NCBI RefSeq assembly: GCF_902859825.1
Contig: NZ_CADIKB010000005.1
Coordinates: 1-64,000 of the forward strand
DNA from: Paraburkholderia phenoliruptrix
Lineage (GTDB): Bacteria; Pseudomonadota; Gammaproteobacteria; Burkholderiales; Burkholderiaceae
DNA length: 64,000 nucleotides
Reading direction: 5' to 3'
A model generated the notes under the pieces. That model saw only the letters and a program-made list of their open reading frames with translations, did no database searches and had not been told where the DNA came from. This document shows, in pieces, positions 7,363 to 16,433 of the stretch. The number at the start of each line of letters is the position of its first letter. Within the stretch, counting starts at the first letter, position 1. The position numbers and the translations under genes are program-made.

Positions 7363-8550
7363 CTAAAACGCGTGCCGCAAGCCCACCATGCCGACGAATT
7401 GCGAAGGTCCCGACGAAGGCGTCGCGTTCTGCGAGTCGCCGACTACCGCCACGGCGTCGATGATGCTCGTCGCGCTGCTGCCCGCGGCGGCGAGCGTCTT
7501 GCCCCGCGCGAGTTGATAGGCTTCCAGAGCATAAAGGGTGGTGCGCGTGGAGAGGCTGTACGTCTGTTCCAGCGAAATCTGGTGATAGCGCGCGGGATCG
7601 CTGACACCGTTGGCCTTGCTCGCGCGCGTGTAGCTATAGCCGGCGCCGACGATCACAGCGGGCGTGATCCGGTAAGTCGAAATCACGCCATAGGTATTGA
7701 ATACGCCTTCGCTGGCGAAGAGCGAACCGTGGCCCGGCGCATATTGCACGTTCGAATAGTTGAGGCCGACCATCAGATCCTGTGCGGTGTAGCGCGCCGC
7801 CGCCGCGAACAGTTGTGCGCTGCGCGCGCTCGCGTAGCCGCTATTCACCGGCGAGTTGATCGCGTAGGTGCCGAGCGCGGCGCTTGTCGCAATGTCTTTC
7901 AGCTTGACGTAGCCTGCCGCGACGGCAAACGGTTTGTAGTCGTAGCGGAACGCCGCGCTGAAATGACTGCCGTTCGCGACGCCGCCCGGCACGCCGCCCA
8001 GTCCATACTGCGCGCTGAATTGCAGGCCTGCGAGTGTAGGCGATAGATAGGTTACCGAATTATTCAGGCGCAGGGTCGTGTCCAGCGCGTCGATGTCGCC
8101 GGGATGTGCGCCGGTTGCGCCCGTCAGCACGCCGGTCGGCCCGAGCGCGCCGACCATCTGGAAGTAGGGCGTGTACTGGCGGCCTAGCGTCACCGTGCCG
8201 TAGCGGTCATTGCTGAGCCCGACGTACGCTTGCCGGTTGAAGATGAAGCCCGAGCTGCTCTGCGCGCCCGTCAACGAATTGAAGCCGCTTTCAAGGCGGA
8301 AAATCGCTTTTGTGCCGTCGCCGAGATCTTCCGCGCCGAGCAGGCCGAATTTGCTTGCCTGGAGGTTACCCTGGCTCATATAGAAGTTCGCATGGCCGCG
8401 CTGATTGCTGACGTACGTGAACGCGTTGTCCACGACGCCATAAAGCGTGACGCTGCTTTGCGCCGACGCGCCTGTGCAGAACAGTGCGCCCGCGAGCGGC
8501 AGGCAGGACATGACGACCGCGCGGCTTCGCGCGCGTTTCGATGTGAACAT
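7363..8550 (-). CDS. Gram-negative outer-membrane porin (trimeric, general diffusion type)
   Basis: A 395-residue outer-membrane porin. The signal peptide ends ALFCTGASA before QSSVTLYGVVDNAFTYVSN, the usual start of a mature betaproteobacterial porin. The body shows alternating beta strands, the constriction-loop region after RLESGFNSLTG, and the C-terminal phenylalanine (GLRHAF) needed for BAM-dependent assembly. The start is set at ATG 8550, because the open frame upstream overlaps the end of the glycosidase gene and has no signal peptide. It follows the GH31 gene by 59 bases on the same strand, so it may serve uptake of the same glycan, although porins of this type are weakly selective. 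Confidence 0.92.
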   Translation of the reverse strand: MFTSKRARSRAVVMSCLPLAGALFCTGASAQSSVTLYGVVDNAFTYVSNQRGHANFYMSQGNLQASKFGLLGAEDLGDGTKAIFRLESGFNSLTGAQSSSGFIFNRQAYVGLSNDRYGTVTLGRQYTPYFQMVGALGPTGVLTGATGAHPGDIDALDTTLRLNNSVTYLSPTLAGLQFSAQYGLGGVPGGVANGSHFSAAFRYDYKPFAVAAGYVKLKDIATSAALGTYAINSPVNSGYASARSAQLFAAAARYTAQDLMVGLNYSNVQYAPGHGSLFASEGVFNTYGVISTYRITPAVIVGAGYSYTRASKANGVSDPARYHQISLEQTYSLSTRTTLYALEAYQLARGKTLAAAGSSATSIIDAVAVVGDSQNATPSSGPSQFVGMVGLRHAF

Positions 8551-8609
8551 GATGGGGAGTCTCCGATCCAGTCTTTCGGTGTTGTCAGTACTACGGAATG
8601 ACGCGCGTG

Positions 8610-11033
8610 TCAGGGCGCGATGGAAATGGTCAGGCATCGCCAGCCATCGGCGGATTCGTCGTTCAGCAGCACGCCGCGCTCGCACGTGACCGGTCTCGTC
8701 TCGTGCATCGGCACGAATACGCGCAACTCGTCCTGTGTGTGCGGCATCGAACCTGCGCGCTCCACAGCGATCCGCAAGGCATTGACGTCGCTCGCAATCG
8801 TCACGTTCCAGCGGCCTTGGGCGCCCGAGCGCCAGGCTTCGCTTTCGCCGTCGTCCTCGATCGAACCGCCGCGCGCCGTGCCTGCGCCCGCGTGCGGTAC
8901 GGCGATGAACGCGCGTTCGTCGGCCGGCCGGCCGAAGTGCTGTTGCGCGACGTTCAACGCAATCACGCTACCCTCGCGCAACAGCATGACAGGCCGCTCG
9001 AACGGCGCGGGCAGGCTCACGGTCTGGCCGCCGTTAAACGATTCGCCGCTCCAGTACGACACCCAGCGTGTTCCCGCAGGTAGATACACCTCGCGCGCCG
9101 TTTGGCCCGCGTCGACCACAGGCGCGACGAGCATCGAGGAACCAAGCATCATGTCGTCTCCGTCCACAAGGCAGCGCGGGTCGTGCGGAAACTCCGCAAA
9201 CATGGGACGCAAAACCGGTTCGTATGCGCTGTGCGATTGCCACAGCAGTTCATACAGGTACGGAATCAAGCGGTAGCGCAGTTTGATGAGTGCAGCAATC
9301 TGCTGCGTGACTTCCGGATACATCCACGGTTCGTTGACGGTACCGTCGTCGTTCCACGAGTGGATGCTAAAGCGCGGCAGGAAGATGCCGAAGGCGACCC
9401 AGCGCGCGAACAGTTCCGGACCCGGGGCCGGGCCCGAAAATCCGCCGATGTCGTGGCCGCTGTTCGACACGCCGGACATCGCGAGGCCAAGACCCATCTT
9501 CAGATTGAAACGCAGCGTTTCCCACGACGTGTAGTTGTCGCCCGACCAGGTCTGCACATAGCGATGCATGCCGACGCCGCCGGAACGCGAGACGAGAAAC
9601 GGCCGGCGGCGCGGGGCAAATTCGCGCTGCGCGTCGCGGGAGGCGCGCATCATCAGCTGCGTTTGCAACACCTTTGCCTCATGTGCGGGAAAGGCGCTGC
9701 CAAAGCCGTGCGCGATGGCGTCGCGTGTCCAGATTTCGAACTCGTTGTTGTCGTTCCAGGTCGCGGCAATGCCGTGTTTCAAGAGACTTTCCTTGACGCG
9801 CGACTTCCACCAGTCGATCGTGTCGGGATTCGTGAAGTCGAGATACGCGCCGACTTCGTCCCAGAACTGCACCCACGCGGGTTCGCCGTTGCGCGCTTCG
9901 ATCAGCAAGCCGGCGCTCGCGGCTTCCTCGAATGCGGGGTGATCCTGCAGCAGGCACGGCTTGATATTCGCGCACAGGCGCACGCCATGTTCGAGGTAGC
10001 CGTTGACGAAACCGTCGATGTCGGGGAACTTCTCCTGGTTCCAGTTGAAGACATAGCGCTTGGCGCCGATCGACGTATAGCCCGAGGACAGGTGAAACGA
10101 ATCGCACAGCACATCGTGCTCGCTGCATCGTTCGATGAATTCGCCCATGCGTTGCTGTGCGTCTGGCGCGTCCGTGTAGCTCATCGTCGAGCCGGAATAG
10201 CCGAGTCCCCACCTGGGCATCCATGCGGGGCGCCCGGTGAGCCACGTGAAGCGGCGCACGGCATGCAAGGGCGTGTCGGCGGAGGCGATGAAGTAGTAGT
10301 CGAGGTCGCCATGCGCGGCGACGAAATGGCGATAGTGACCGTGATAGTTATCGAGCTCGCGGCCCATGTCGAAACGGCAATCCGCGAGCGTGTCGTAAAA
10401 AAGCCCGAAGCCCGTGCGTGTTTGCGGCTGCCAGGTGACGTAAAACGGTATGTGCTTGTAGAGCGGGTCGGTGGTCCGCGCGTTGTAACCCATCGCGTCA
10501 ATGTTGCGCATCTCGTACGACTGCTCCGCGCGATCAAGCGACCCCGCGCGCTCGCCGAGCCCGACATATATCTCGTCCTTGCGCCGCTCGATGTAGTGAT
10601 AGACGCGCTCGTCCCACCAGCCGAAGTTGTACGACTGCGTCTTGCGGTCGTTCATCACGCGGTGCCAGACCGCGTCGCGCAGAATGTCCCAGGCGCAGAA
10701 GCCGCCGTCGAGCGTAACGGCAAGGCGGATACATGCAGTCTGCACGACGAGTTGCGTGCCGTCGTTCGACACCTCGAACGCCGGCGGCGCGAAACCGCTC
10801 GTATCGCGGCGCTCGCGGCCTTCGAGCGGAACGTCCTCCGCGCCGGGGGCGATGGCCCAGGTGCGTGGGCGATGCAGTTCTCCGTCGGGCAGCACCAGCA
10901 CGCGGACGATGTCTTCTGCGAGAACGAAGAGTTCGATCCGGCACTGCTCGGGCGAGGTGAGAACCAGGTGATTGCCTTCGTGCGACGCGAGCGCGAAGCG
11001 CGGCGGGTGCTTCAGATTCGTGATTGAACGCAT
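8610..11033 (-). CDS. Glycoside hydrolase family 31 protein (alpha-glucosidase/alpha-xylosidase type)
   Basis: An 807-residue GH31 enzyme without a visible signal peptide, so probably cytoplasmic. The catalytic (beta/alpha)8 barrel contains the nucleophile motif ATWNDNNEFEIW with D428 as the likely nucleophile (usual motif W-x-D-M-N-E). The acid/base segment is TWSGDNYTSW with D499. N-terminal and C-terminal beta domains are present and the length is normal for the family. The substrate cannot be read from the sequence: alpha-glucosides, alpha-xylosides and sulfoquinovosides are all known in GH31. It lies 18 bases after the MFS transporter gene and 59 bases before the porin gene, which together suggest import and cleavage of an alpha-linked sugar. 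Confidence 0.9.
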   Translation of the reverse strand: MRSITNLKHPPRFALASHEGNHLVLTSPEQCRIELFVLAEDIVRVLVLPDGELHRPRTWAIAPGAEDVPLEGRERRDTSGFAPPAFEVSNDGTQLVVQTACIRLAVTLDGGFCAWDILRDAVWHRVMNDRKTQSYNFGWWDERVYHYIERRKDEIYVGLGERAGSLDRAEQSYEMRNIDAMGYNARTTDPLYKHIPFYVTWQPQTRTGFGLFYDTLADCRFDMGRELDNYHGHYRHFVAAHGDLDYYFIASADTPLHAVRRFTWLTGRPAWMPRWGLGYSGSTMSYTDAPDAQQRMGEFIERCSEHDVLCDSFHLSSGYTSIGAKRYVFNWNQEKFPDIDGFVNGYLEHGVRLCANIKPCLLQDHPAFEEAASAGLLIEARNGEPAWVQFWDEVGAYLDFTNPDTIDWWKSRVKESLLKHGIAATWNDNNEFEIWTRDAIAHGFGSAFPAHEAKVLQTQLMMRASRDAQREFAPRRRPFLVSRSGGVGMHRYVQTWSGDNYTSWETLRFNLKMGLGLAMSGVSNSGHDIGGFSGPAPGPELFARWVAFGIFLPRFSIHSWNDDGTVNEPWMYPEVTQQIAALIKLRYRLIPYLYELLWQSHSAYEPVLRPMFAEFPHDPRCLVDGDDMMLGSSMLVAPVVDAGQTAREVYLPAGTRWVSYWSGESFNGGQTVSLPAPFERPVMLLREGSVIALNVAQQHFGRPADERAFIAVPHAGAGTARGGSIEDDGESEAWRSGAQGRWNVTIASDVNALRIAVERAGSMPHTQDELRVFVPMHETRPVTCERGVLLNDESADGWRCLTISIAP

Positions 11034-11051
11034 GATGGGTAGTCTTTGAAA

Positions 11052-12338
11052 TCATGCAGCCGCGTTAGAGGCCGCATCGGCCTCGTGCGGACGTGCGTCG
11101 CGCGAAACGCCGCGCATGAGGAGGATCAACAGCGTCGCGCCGATGATGTCGAAAGCGCCCAGCGCGCCGAAGAGCGGCGTGTAGCCGATTTTGTCCGCGA
11201 GCGCGCCGACCATCAGCGAAAAGCCGAGACCGCCGATCCACGCGGACATGCCCGCAAAGCCGGCAACGGTGCCGACTTCGCCCGGGTCGAAGACGTCGGC
11301 GGCGAGCGTATTGACGAGTGCCGAGATCATCTGATGCGCGAAGCCGCCCACGCAGAAGAGTGCAATTGCTTCGTATGGCGAAGCAACGAGGCCGATGCAT
11401 GCTGGCCCGAGCATCATCAATGCGCCGAGTACGACGCCCGCGATGCGCGACCAGATAAGCGGCACGCGCAGACGCTTCATCAGGAAGGGGGACAGGTAGC
11501 CGCCGAACAGGCCGCCCAGGTCGGCTGCAAGAAACGGCAGCCATGCGAACAGCGCGATCTGCTTCAGATCCATATGGCGCTGCGTGGCGAGATAGAGCGG
11601 AATCCAGAAGCTGAACGTCTGCCATGCGGGCTCCGCAAAAAAGCGGGCTTGCGCGATGGCCCAGAAGCGGCGCGTGCGCAGCACTTCGCGGATGCGGCTG
11701 CGGCGCGGCGCCGGCGGGGTCTGACCGCCGATGATCGTTTTGCGCTCGGCCTCGCTGATCCGCGCATGCTCGGACGGGGAACGGTACAGCGCGTACCACG
11801 CCGCAGCCCAGACAAAGCCGAGAGCGCCTGTAACGGCGAAGGCGCTTTGCCATCCATAGCGAAGCGACAGAAACACGACGAGCGGCGGCGCGAGCAGCGA
11901 TCCGAGCGACGTGCCCGCGTTGAAGTAGCCCACCGCGACGGATTTCTCGCGGTTCGGAAACCACTCGGCGACGACCTTCATGCCGGCCGGAATGGCGACA
12001 GCCTCGGTCAGGCCCATCAGGCCACGCAGCGCGGCAAGCGAGAACCAGCCGCTTGCAAAGCCGTGCAATACGCCTGTCAGCGACCACAGGCAGGCAAAGA
12101 GAGCGAAGCCGAGGCGCAGACCGATCAGATCGATGATGAGACCGCAGACCGGTTGCATGACGGTGTAACCGACCTGGAAGGCGCCGACCACGTACGAGTA
12201 CTGCTGGGTGCTCATGTGCATGAGCTTCATCAGTTCCGGAGCCATCACGCCGAGCGCGTTGCGCGACAGGTAATTAACGATGGTCCCGAGACATACGAGG
12301 CCGATGATCCACCAGCGCAAACCAATGATTGTCTTCAC
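11052..12338 (-). CDS. MFS transporter, anion:cation symporter (hexuronate ExuT-like) family
   Basis: A 428-residue inner-membrane carrier with about 12 transmembrane helices. The N-terminus (IVNYLSRNALGVMAPEL) and the loop motif EWFPNREKSVAVGYFNAGTS are typical of the ACS family that contains hexuronate and glucarate transporters. It starts with GTG at 12338 after a GGAGA site. It is the first gene of a three-gene set with the GH31 enzyme and the porin. The pairing suggests an alpha-linked sugar acid or similar glycoside as substrate, but this family also carries phthalates and other organic anions. Confidence 0.85.
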   Translation of the reverse strand: MKTIIGLRWWIIGLVCLGTIVNYLSRNALGVMAPELMKLMHMSTQQYSYVVGAFQVGYTVMQPVCGLIIDLIGLRLGFALFACLWSLTGVLHGFASGWFSLAALRGLMGLTEAVAIPAGMKVVAEWFPNREKSVAVGYFNAGTSLGSLLAPPLVVFLSLRYGWQSAFAVTGALGFVWAAAWYALYRSPSEHARISEAERKTIIGGQTPPAPRRSRIREVLRTRRFWAIAQARFFAEPAWQTFSFWIPLYLATQRHMDLKQIALFAWLPFLAADLGGLFGGYLSPFLMKRLRVPLIWSRIAGVVLGALMMLGPACIGLVASPYEAIALFCVGGFAHQMISALVNTLAADVFDPGEVGTVAGFAGMSAWIGGLGFSLMVGALADKIGYTPLFGALGAFDIIGATLLILLMRGVSRDARPHEADAASNAAA

Positions 12339-12870
12339 AGTGTGTCTCCGTGCTCGCGTATCCGACCGCAGGGTCTGGTGCAGTCATGCGCGAATTCGAA
12401 CATTTGTCGATGTTTCGTGTCAGTCATCGTATCACTGAAAGATGAGTTTGATACTAGGGAAACCATGTAAATTGATCGGAAATGCTTGGGATAACGCTGT
12501 TTTCCTGTCCATGCGGGGTGCCGGGGATGCGTGAGATCGGACGACTGTTTTGTGCAAAGACTTCAATAAAATGTTCTTTCGAACATGTCGTTTTCATTAA
12601 TGAGCAATCCGGCTGACTACTCGTCGCATGTCCGGCTACGTCGCAAAGCGTCAGCTTCAGATTCGAATAATAATTCGGTGTACTGTGTAATAGTTTGAGC
12701 AGTCGAGGAATCCCCCGCTTTGGGTGCGGGCTTCAGGCGCAGCGATGTAACCAGAAGTTACCTGCCGCTTCGCGTGCGATCTTATGCATCAGTTATTACA
12801 AAGTTGAAATACGCCGCGTGCGGCCTTGCGCTATATTTCGGCCAACAACACATTGTTCCAGGGGTGATCG
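12339..12870. other. Palindrome-rich divergent intergenic region (MFS transporter / small Pro-rich protein)
   Basis: No convincing gene was seen in these 532 bases. Inverted repeats found: ATGTTC-TTTC-GAACAT (12571-12586, perfect), CGAACAT-N6-ATGTTTCG (12397-12417, one extra base), GTATCA-N14-TGATAC (12429-12454), CGAAT-AATA-ATTCG (12664-12677), CCCGC-N7-GCGGG (12714-12730) and GTAAC-CAGAA-GTTAC (12747-12761). The shared GAACAT half-sites are on the transporter side and are likely operators. The right half is more structured and could hold a small RNA or a leader for the downstream gene. Confidence 0.5.
12571..12586. promoter_or_regulatory. Candidate operator ATGTTC-TTTC-GAACAT
   Basis: A perfect 6-base inverted repeat with a 4-base spacer, about 230 bases upstream of the MFS transporter start. 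A second GAACAT-containing imperfect palindrome lies at 12397-12417, 60-80 bases upstream of the same start. Two sites sharing a half-site suggest cooperative binding or looping by a local repressor or activator. No regulator gene for this sugar cluster lies next to it. Confidence 0.45.
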
Positions 12871-13218
12871 ATGAAGTCCGCTCGTTTTGTTCCGCTTCTG
12901 CTCGGGGTTCTGACGTTGGCCGCGTCGGGTGCAGCCATGGCCGGCGGGGTCAACATCGGGGTCAATATCGGCATTCCCGCGCCTGTCTACGTGGCGCCGG
13001 CTCCGGTCTATGCACCGCCGCCGCCGCCTCCGCCGCCTGTCGTGTATCAGCCCGCACCCGTGTATTACGGCGCACCGGCTATCGTGATCGGCTGGCATGG
13101 CGACCGCTACTGGGACGGCCACCGCTATTGGGCGCGCGACGACTGGTATCGTCATCATCCGCCGGGGCGCTATGACTACCGGCGCGATCACTACGATCAC
13201 GGTCGCGGCTGGCACTGA
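12871..13218 (+). CDS. Small secreted Pro- and Tyr/His-rich protein
   Basis: A 115-residue protein with a clear signal peptide (LLLGVLTLAASGAAMA, cleavage before GGVNIGVNIG). A proline-rich spacer follows (APVYAPPPPPPPP, about residues 45-58), then an aromatic and charged tail (WDGHRYWARDDWYRHHPPGRYDY, about 77-100) that ends in His and Asp residues. Proteins of this build are common and often multi-copy in Burkholderia. Their function is unknown; an envelope or periplasmic location follows from the signal. An intrinsic terminator follows 27 bases after the stop, so it is probably a single-gene transcript. Confidence 0.8.
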   Translation: MKSARFVPLLLGVLTLAASGAAMAGGVNIGVNIGIPAPVYVAPAPVYAPPPPPPPPVVYQPAPVYYGAPAIVIGWHGDRYWDGHRYWARDDWYRHHPPGRYDYRRDHYDHGRGWH

Positions 13219-13245
13219 GCCGCAGCGGCAACCGCAGCGATCCTG

Positions 13246-13269
13246 AACCGCCCGAATGGGCGGTTTTTT
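13246..13269 (+). terminator. Intrinsic terminator after the Pro-rich gene
   Basis: AACCGCCC-GAAT-GGGCGGTT followed by a T run. It closes the small secreted-protein gene. It also shows that the yejA frame, although open from 13256, must start further downstream. Confidence 0.85.
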
Positions 13270-13375
13270 CATGCCTTCGCGCCTTGCCGGGGCGGGCGGC
13301 GGACTTACGGTTTGCGCGGGTTTATTGGGTAGAATTCCCTCACCACGCAATTGCCCAATGACCACCAAGGCGCTT

Positions 13376-15331
13376 ATGACAACTGGCTCGCGACGGGTTC
13401 CATCGCCTCTTGCACTTCAATGCGTAGTTTCCAGACCCCCGCGTGTCGGTCCCGCGCTCATGTGGCGTTCATCGCGCAATGCCTGCGTCGCGCTGCTGTG
13501 CGCCGCGCTGGCCACGGCCGGTTTCTTCGCGGCGCCGCAAGCGCAGGCGGCGTATGCCATTGCCCAGTACGGCGAGCCGAAATATCCGGCGGACTTCAAG
13601 CATTTCGACTACGTGAACCCAGATGCGCCGAAGGGCGGCACACTGGTGCTGGCCAATCCGAGCCGCCTGACGAGCTTCGATAAATTCAACCCGTTCACTT
13701 TGCGCGGCAACACCGCGCCCGGCGTCGACCTGCTGTTCGAGAGCCTCACGACCGGCAGCAGCGACGAAGTGGCCTCCGCGTATGGACTGCTCGCCGACGA
13801 CATCAGGATCGCGCCGGACGGCCTCTCGACTACCTTTCATATCAACCCGCACGCGCGTTTTTCGAACGGCGATCCCGTTACCGCGGAGGATGTGAAGTAT
13901 TCGCTCGACACCCTGAAGAGCCCGCAGGCCGCGCCGCAATTCATGTCGATTTTCGGCCAGATCGTGCGCGCGGTCGTCGTGGATACGCACACCGTACGGT
14001 TCGAATTTCAGCAGCGCAATCGTGAGTTGCCATTGCTCGCGGGCGGCATGCCGGTGTTTTCGCACAAGTGGGGAATGAAACCCGACGGCAGCCATATCCC
14101 GTTCGATCAACTGGCGTTTGAAAAGCCGATTGGCAGCGGTCCTTATCTGATCGAGCGGTACGACAACGGCCGCACCATCACGTACCGGCGCAACCCGGAT
14201 TATTGGGGCGCGGCGCTGCCGGTGCGCGTCGGCATGTACAACTTCGAGCGCATCGTCTACAAGCTGTATTCGGATGGCGTCGCGCGGCTCGAGGCCTTCA
14301 AGGCGGGCGAATACGACGCGCTCGTCGAATATGTGGCGCGTAACTGGGTGCGGCGCGACGTCGGCAAGAAGTTCGACAGCGGCGAGCTCATCAAGAAGGT
14401 GTTCCCGCAGCACAACGGCACGGGTATGCAGGGCTTCATGCTGAACACGCGGCGGCCCCTGTTTCAGGACGTGCGCGTGCGCAAGGCGCTCGATCTCGCG
14501 CTCGATTTCCAGTGGCTCAACCGGCAGTTGTTCTTCAATCAGTACACGCGCATCGACAGTTTCTTTGCCAACACGGATCTGCAGGCGAAGGGGCTGCCGT
14601 CGCCGGGCGAACTCGCGCTGCTCGAGCCGTGGCGCGCGAAGCTCGATCCCGCGGTTTTCGGGCCGCCGCCGAAGCAGCCCGACACCGACCCGCCGGGCTC
14701 GCTGCGCGCGAACCTGCTGCAGGCGCGCGCGTTGTTGCACGAGGCCGGCTGGCGCTATCGCGACGGCGCCTTGCGCAATGCAAAAGGGGAGCCGTTCGAG
14801 TTCGAGATACTCGACGACTCGGGATCGGCCGCGCAAATGGAGCCGATCGTCGCTACTTTCATTCGAAACCTGCAGAAGCTCGGAATACGAGCCACGTTTC
14901 GCGTAGCCGATTTCGCGGTCTATCAGAAGCGGCTCGACGCATTCGACTTCGACACCACGACGATCCGCATGCCGGACGTGCAGGTGCCCGGTTCCGAGCA
15001 GATCGAGCGCTTCGGCAGCAAGGCAGCCGATACGAACGGCTCGGACAATGTGATCGGACTGAAGTCGCCGGCTGTCGATTCGATTCTGCGCGCACTCGTG
15101 CAGGCGCAGACGCGCGAGCAGCTGCTCGACGCGACGCATGCGCTCGATCGCGTGCTGATGCATGGCTACTACGTCGTGCCGCACTGGTACAGCGCAACGC
15201 ATCGCGTGGCGTTCAAGCGCGGGCTTGCATGGCCGGCGAGGCTGCCGCTGTACTATGGCGCCGAAGGCTGGATCACGTCCACGTGGTGGTTCGCGAAGCC
15301 GCCGCAAGGCGCGCAGGCCGCTGCGCAATGA
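13376..15331 (+). CDS. yejA: Periplasmic solute-binding protein of a YejABEF-type oligopeptide ABC transporter
   Basis: A family 5 extracellular solute-binding protein. It delivers oligopeptides to the YejBE permease; in E. coli this system also imports microcin C. After a signal peptide (hydrophobic core NACVALLCAALATAGFFAAPQAQA) comes YGEPKYPADFKHFDYVNPDAPKGG, the standard YejA opening. The C-terminus has YYVVPHWYSATHRVAF, also typical. The start is uncertain. ATG 13376 has an AAGG site 5 bases upstream (651 residues), while ATG 13460 gives a compact signal peptide (MWRSSRNAC, 623 residues) but no ribosome-binding site. It is followed by yejB, yejE and yejF on the same strand. Confidence 0.88.
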   Translation: MTTGSRRVPSPLALQCVVSRPPRVGPALMWRSSRNACVALLCAALATAGFFAAPQAQAAYAIAQYGEPKYPADFKHFDYVNPDAPKGGTLVLANPSRLTSFDKFNPFTLRGNTAPGVDLLFESLTTGSSDEVASAYGLLADDIRIAPDGLSTTFHINPHARFSNGDPVTAEDVKYSLDTLKSPQAAPQFMSIFGQIVRAVVVDTHTVRFEFQQRNRELPLLAGGMPVFSHKWGMKPDGSHIPFDQLAFEKPIGSGPYLIERYDNGRTITYRRNPDYWGAALPVRVGMYNFERIVYKLYSDGVARLEAFKAGEYDALVEYVARNWVRRDVGKKFDSGELIKKVFPQHNGTGMQGFMLNTRRPLFQDVRVRKALDLALDFQWLNRQLFFNQYTRIDSFFANTDLQAKGLPSPGELALLEPWRAKLDPAVFGPPPKQPDTDPPGSLRANLLQARALLHEAGWRYRDGALRNAKGEPFEFEILDDSGSAAQMEPIVATFIRNLQKLGIRATFRVADFAVYQKRLDAFDFDTTTIRMPDVQVPGSEQIERFGSKAADTNGSDNVIGLKSPAVDSILRALVQAQTREQLLDATHALDRVLMHGYYVVPHWYSATHRVAFKRGLAWPARLPLYYGAEGWITSTWWFAKPPQGAQAAAQ

Positions 15332-15395
15332 CCCGCTGTATCACGCTCGCGCGCTATAGTCGTTCAATCACCGCCCTCGCAATGGAAAGCACGTC

Positions 15396-16433
15396 ATGTG
15401 GAGCTACATTCTCAAACGTCTGCTGCTGATGATCCCGACGTTGCTCGGCGTGCTGACGCTGACCTTCGTGGTGATCCAGTTCGTGCCGGGCGGCCCCGTC
15501 GAACAGATGCAGCATGAGCTGCGCAAGGGCGCCGAGGGCGCAGTGCCGTTCGGCCTGCGCGCACACAATGGCGTCGACGCGCAGCAGATCGCGCAATTGA
15601 AGGCGCTGTACGGTTTCGACAAGCCGCCGCTCGAGCGCTACATGTTGATGCTCAAGCGCTTCTCCACCTTCGATCTGGGTCAGAGCTATTTCCGGCATCA
15701 GAGCGTGTGGTCGCTGATCGTTTCGAAGCTGCCGGTGTCGATCAGTATCGGCTTATGGACGTTTTTTCTCACGTACCTGATCTCGGTGCCGCTCGGCATT
15801 GCCAAAGCGGTGCACAACGGCTCGCGCTTCGACATCGCGACGAGCCTTGTCGTGCTGATCGGTTATGCGATTCCGGGCTTCGTGCTCGGCGTGCTGCTGC
15901 TGGTGTTATTCGGCGGCGGCACGTTTTTGCAGCTCTTTCCGCTGCGCAATCTCACATCGGATAACTGGTCGCAACTGAGCCTGGTGGGCAAGGTGCTCGA
16001 CTATCTGTGGCATATCGCGTTGCCGGTTACGGCTTCGGTGGTCGGCAGTTTCGCGGTGGTGACGATGCTCACCAAGAACGCCTTTCTCGACGAGATTCGC
16101 AAGCAGTACGTATTGACCGCACGCGCAAAAGGTCTTTCCGAGAAACGCGTGTTGTGGAAGCACGTGTTTCGCAATGCGATGTTGCCGTTGATCGTCGGCT
16201 TTCCGGCCGCGTTTATCGGCGCTTTTTTCACAGGCAGTCTGCTGATCGAAACGCTTTTTTCGCTCGACGGTCTCGGCTTGCTGTCGTATGAGTCCGTCGT
16301 GCGGCGCGACTATCCGGTCGTGCTCGGCACGCTGTATCTCTTCACGCTGATCGGCCTTGCGACCAAGCTCGTTTCCGATCTTTGCTATGTGTGGGTCGAT
16401 CCCCGCATTCAATTCGAACAACTGGAACGCTGA
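15396..16433 (+). CDS. yejB: ABC transporter permease YejB
   Basis: A 345-residue inner-membrane permease of the oligopeptide/dipeptide family. It starts with MWSYILKRLLLMIPTLLGV, a typical YejB N-terminus. The long periplasmic loop carries ALYGFDKPPLERY, and the cytoplasmic EAA loop (LTARAKGLSEKRVLWKHVFRNA) contacts the ATPase. It lies 64 bases after yejA, and its stop overlaps the yejE start (TGATG). Confidence 0.93.
   Translation: MWSYILKRLLLMIPTLLGVLTLTFVVIQFVPGGPVEQMQHELRKGAEGAVPFGLRAHNGVDAQQIAQLKALYGFDKPPLERYMLMLKRFSTFDLGQSYFRHQSVWSLIVSKLPVSISIGLWTFFLTYLISVPLGIAKAVHNGSRFDIATSLVVLIGYAIPGFVLGVLLLVLFGGGTFLQLFPLRNLTSDNWSQLSLVGKVLDYLWHIALPVTASVVGSFAVVTMLTKNAFLDEIRKQYVLTARAKGLSEKRVLWKHVFRNAMLPLIVGFPAAFIGAFFTGSLLIETLFSLDGLGLLSYESVVRRDYPVVLGTLYLFTLIGLATKLVSDLCYVWVDPRIQFEQLER

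Noticed and set aside
9102..11027. 641-codon plus-strand frame across the GH31 gene
   Set aside because: Composition is Arg/Val/Ala-rich with no recognisable motif, and the opposite strand holds both GH31 catalytic motifs.
12720..13175. 151-codon plus-strand frame overlapping the Pro-rich gene
   Set aside because: The overlapping frame at 12871 has a clear signal peptide and a family-like tail; this one is out of phase and patternless.
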